Shown piece by piece: positions 13,243-13,914 of a stretch of 13,914 bases of DNA (position 1 is the stretch's first letter; the number at the start of each line of letters is the position of its first letter). The translations under genes were made by a program, and so were the position numbers. The notes beneath the pieces were generated by a model. The model saw only the letters and a program-made list of their open reading frames with translations. It made no database searches and was not told the origin of the DNA. Source of the stretch: JAHRAH01 sp051009015 (GTDB taxonomy: Bacteria; Pseudomonadota; Gammaproteobacteria; Tethybacterales; Persebacteraceae). The DNA is taken from NCBI GenBank assembly GCA_051009015.1, contig JBPCWZ010000160.1, positions 1 to 13,914 of the forward strand, given 5' to 3'.

Positions 13243-13914
13243 ATGACAAACACCATCCGCGCCTTTTTGGTGCTTTTCTTTTTCGGCTTGCTGACCGCTT
13301 GCGGCGGCGGCGGCGGCAATAATACGGCGGGGACGAATCCGATAATGACGACGCCTGACCCGATGACGATGACGGTGACGATGCCCGATAATCCCGCGCC
13401 GACCGCGCCGGTGACGCTGGCTTTTGACGCGCCGGAACTCGGGGGGTTTCGCTATAACGCTGCCTCTGGGGCTTATTGGCTTGTTATTCTTTCGGTTGCC
13501 GAAGGAGGAGAAGATGTGAATCTGTTTGGTTTAGATTTTAACTTGCAGAGGCAGATAATTTCTGTTGTTGTTGGAGATGTGAACACTACTTTGTCCGAAT
13601 TGAATCGGGCAAGTTTGCATGCGCATGGCGACATTGTCCCTCTTGCTAATACTACTATTTCCGGGTTTACCGCGATAATAGCATTTCAGAATAGACCGAC
13701 TATTACCGCGATTACACAACTTTGCCCGATAAGTTGGTTTGTTGATTACATACCCGGCAGACATGCACCTAATACTTGTTCCCAGATGAGCCAATTGTCA
13801 TACACCCCGAATATGCCGAATGTTTTGCATGCGGCGATGGCGGATACTTTCCATCGGGGCATCGGCATCGGCGAAAGCCGCTTTGCCTTTTCGGGGCGGC
13901 ACAACGGCAACGAC
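13243..13914 (+). CDS. Lipoprotein of unknown function (3' end outside window)
   Basis: The start ATG 13243 follows GAGG at 13231-13234 with 8 bases between. The product opens with a lipoprotein signal (MTNTIRAFLVLFFFGLLTAC); the lipobox LTAC places the modified cysteine at residue 20. GGGGG and a Met/Thr/Pro/Asp linker (MTTPDPMTMTVTMPDNP) follow, then a domain I do not recognise, with a Cys pair in TQLCPISWF and NTCSQM. The frame is open to the right edge (224 codons). The first about 70 and the last about 25 codons match the local GC-rich style; the middle (about 13450-13830) uses CTT, GTT, ATT, ACT, GCT and TTA codons much more, suggesting a separately acquired segment. Membrane side and function are unknown. 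Confidence 0.8.
   Translation, partial: MTNTIRAFLVLFFFGLLTACGGGGGNNTAGTNPIMTTPDPMTMTVTMPDNPAPTAPVTLAFDAPELGGFRYNAASGAYWLVILSVAEGGEDVNLFGLDFNLQRQIISVVVGDVNTTLSELNRASLHAHGDIVPLANTTISGFTAIIAFQNRPTITAITQLCPISWFVDYIPGRHAPNTCSQMSQLSYTPNMPNVLHAAMADTFHRGIGIGESRFAFSGRHNGND

Noticed and set aside
13531..13794. Minus-strand 87-codon frame inside the lipoprotein gene
   Set aside because: It is antisense to a gene with a clear signal peptide, lipobox and ribosome site, and it has no recognisable features of its own.

Overview
This window looks like chromosomal DNA of a Gram-negative bacterium, most likely a pseudomonadote. It carries an LPS-transport and Kdo-pathway cluster, a TolC-type outer-membrane channel, an inverse autotransporter (a type Ve outer-membrane adhesin) and a lipoprotein. 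The class cannot be fixed by eye. The pcm-tolC pair and the kdsD-kdsC-lptC-lptA-lptB-ptsN order both occur in several proteobacterial classes. The DNA is GC-rich, with many GGC/GCG/TTG/TTT codons on the minus strand.

Layout. Most of the window (12145 down to 3777) is one tightly packed minus-strand run: tRNA-Leu(CAG), a pcm-like methyltransferase, tolC, a Rieske ferredoxin, an ExeA/DamX-like ATPase with a C-terminal SPOR-like region, kdsD, kdsC, lptC, lptA, lptB and ptsN. Successive genes from pcm to lptA are joined by TGATG, TAATG and ATGA overlaps or by gaps of a few bases, so translational coupling is likely. The genes usually found between lptB and ptsN (rpoN, hpf) are absent. Beyond a 315-base gap with a candidate promoter, a large intimin/invasin-like gene starts at 3461 and runs off the left edge after 1153 codons.

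The right-hand 1.8 kb is read on the plus strand. It starts with hisI, divergent from tRNA-Leu across 47 bases. Next comes a 690-base gene-free segment, then a lipoprotein gene that runs off the right edge. The gene-free segment is rich in structure. It holds two similar terminator-like hairpins, a perfect 10-bp palindrome, an AT-rich array of 21-bp units with helically phased TTGCA cores, and a degenerate dRS3-like repeat. It ends with an extended -10 promoter directly before a strongly structured RNA.

How the genes fit together. KdsD and KdsC supply steps of Kdo synthesis, LptC/LptA/LptB move LPS to the outer membrane, and TolC and the adhesin are outer-membrane products. The DamX-like protein is a possible link to division or peptidoglycan. 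The strongest candidates for something undescribed are the three-way-junction RNA before the lipoprotein (13087-13212) and the phased repeat array (12709-12876).
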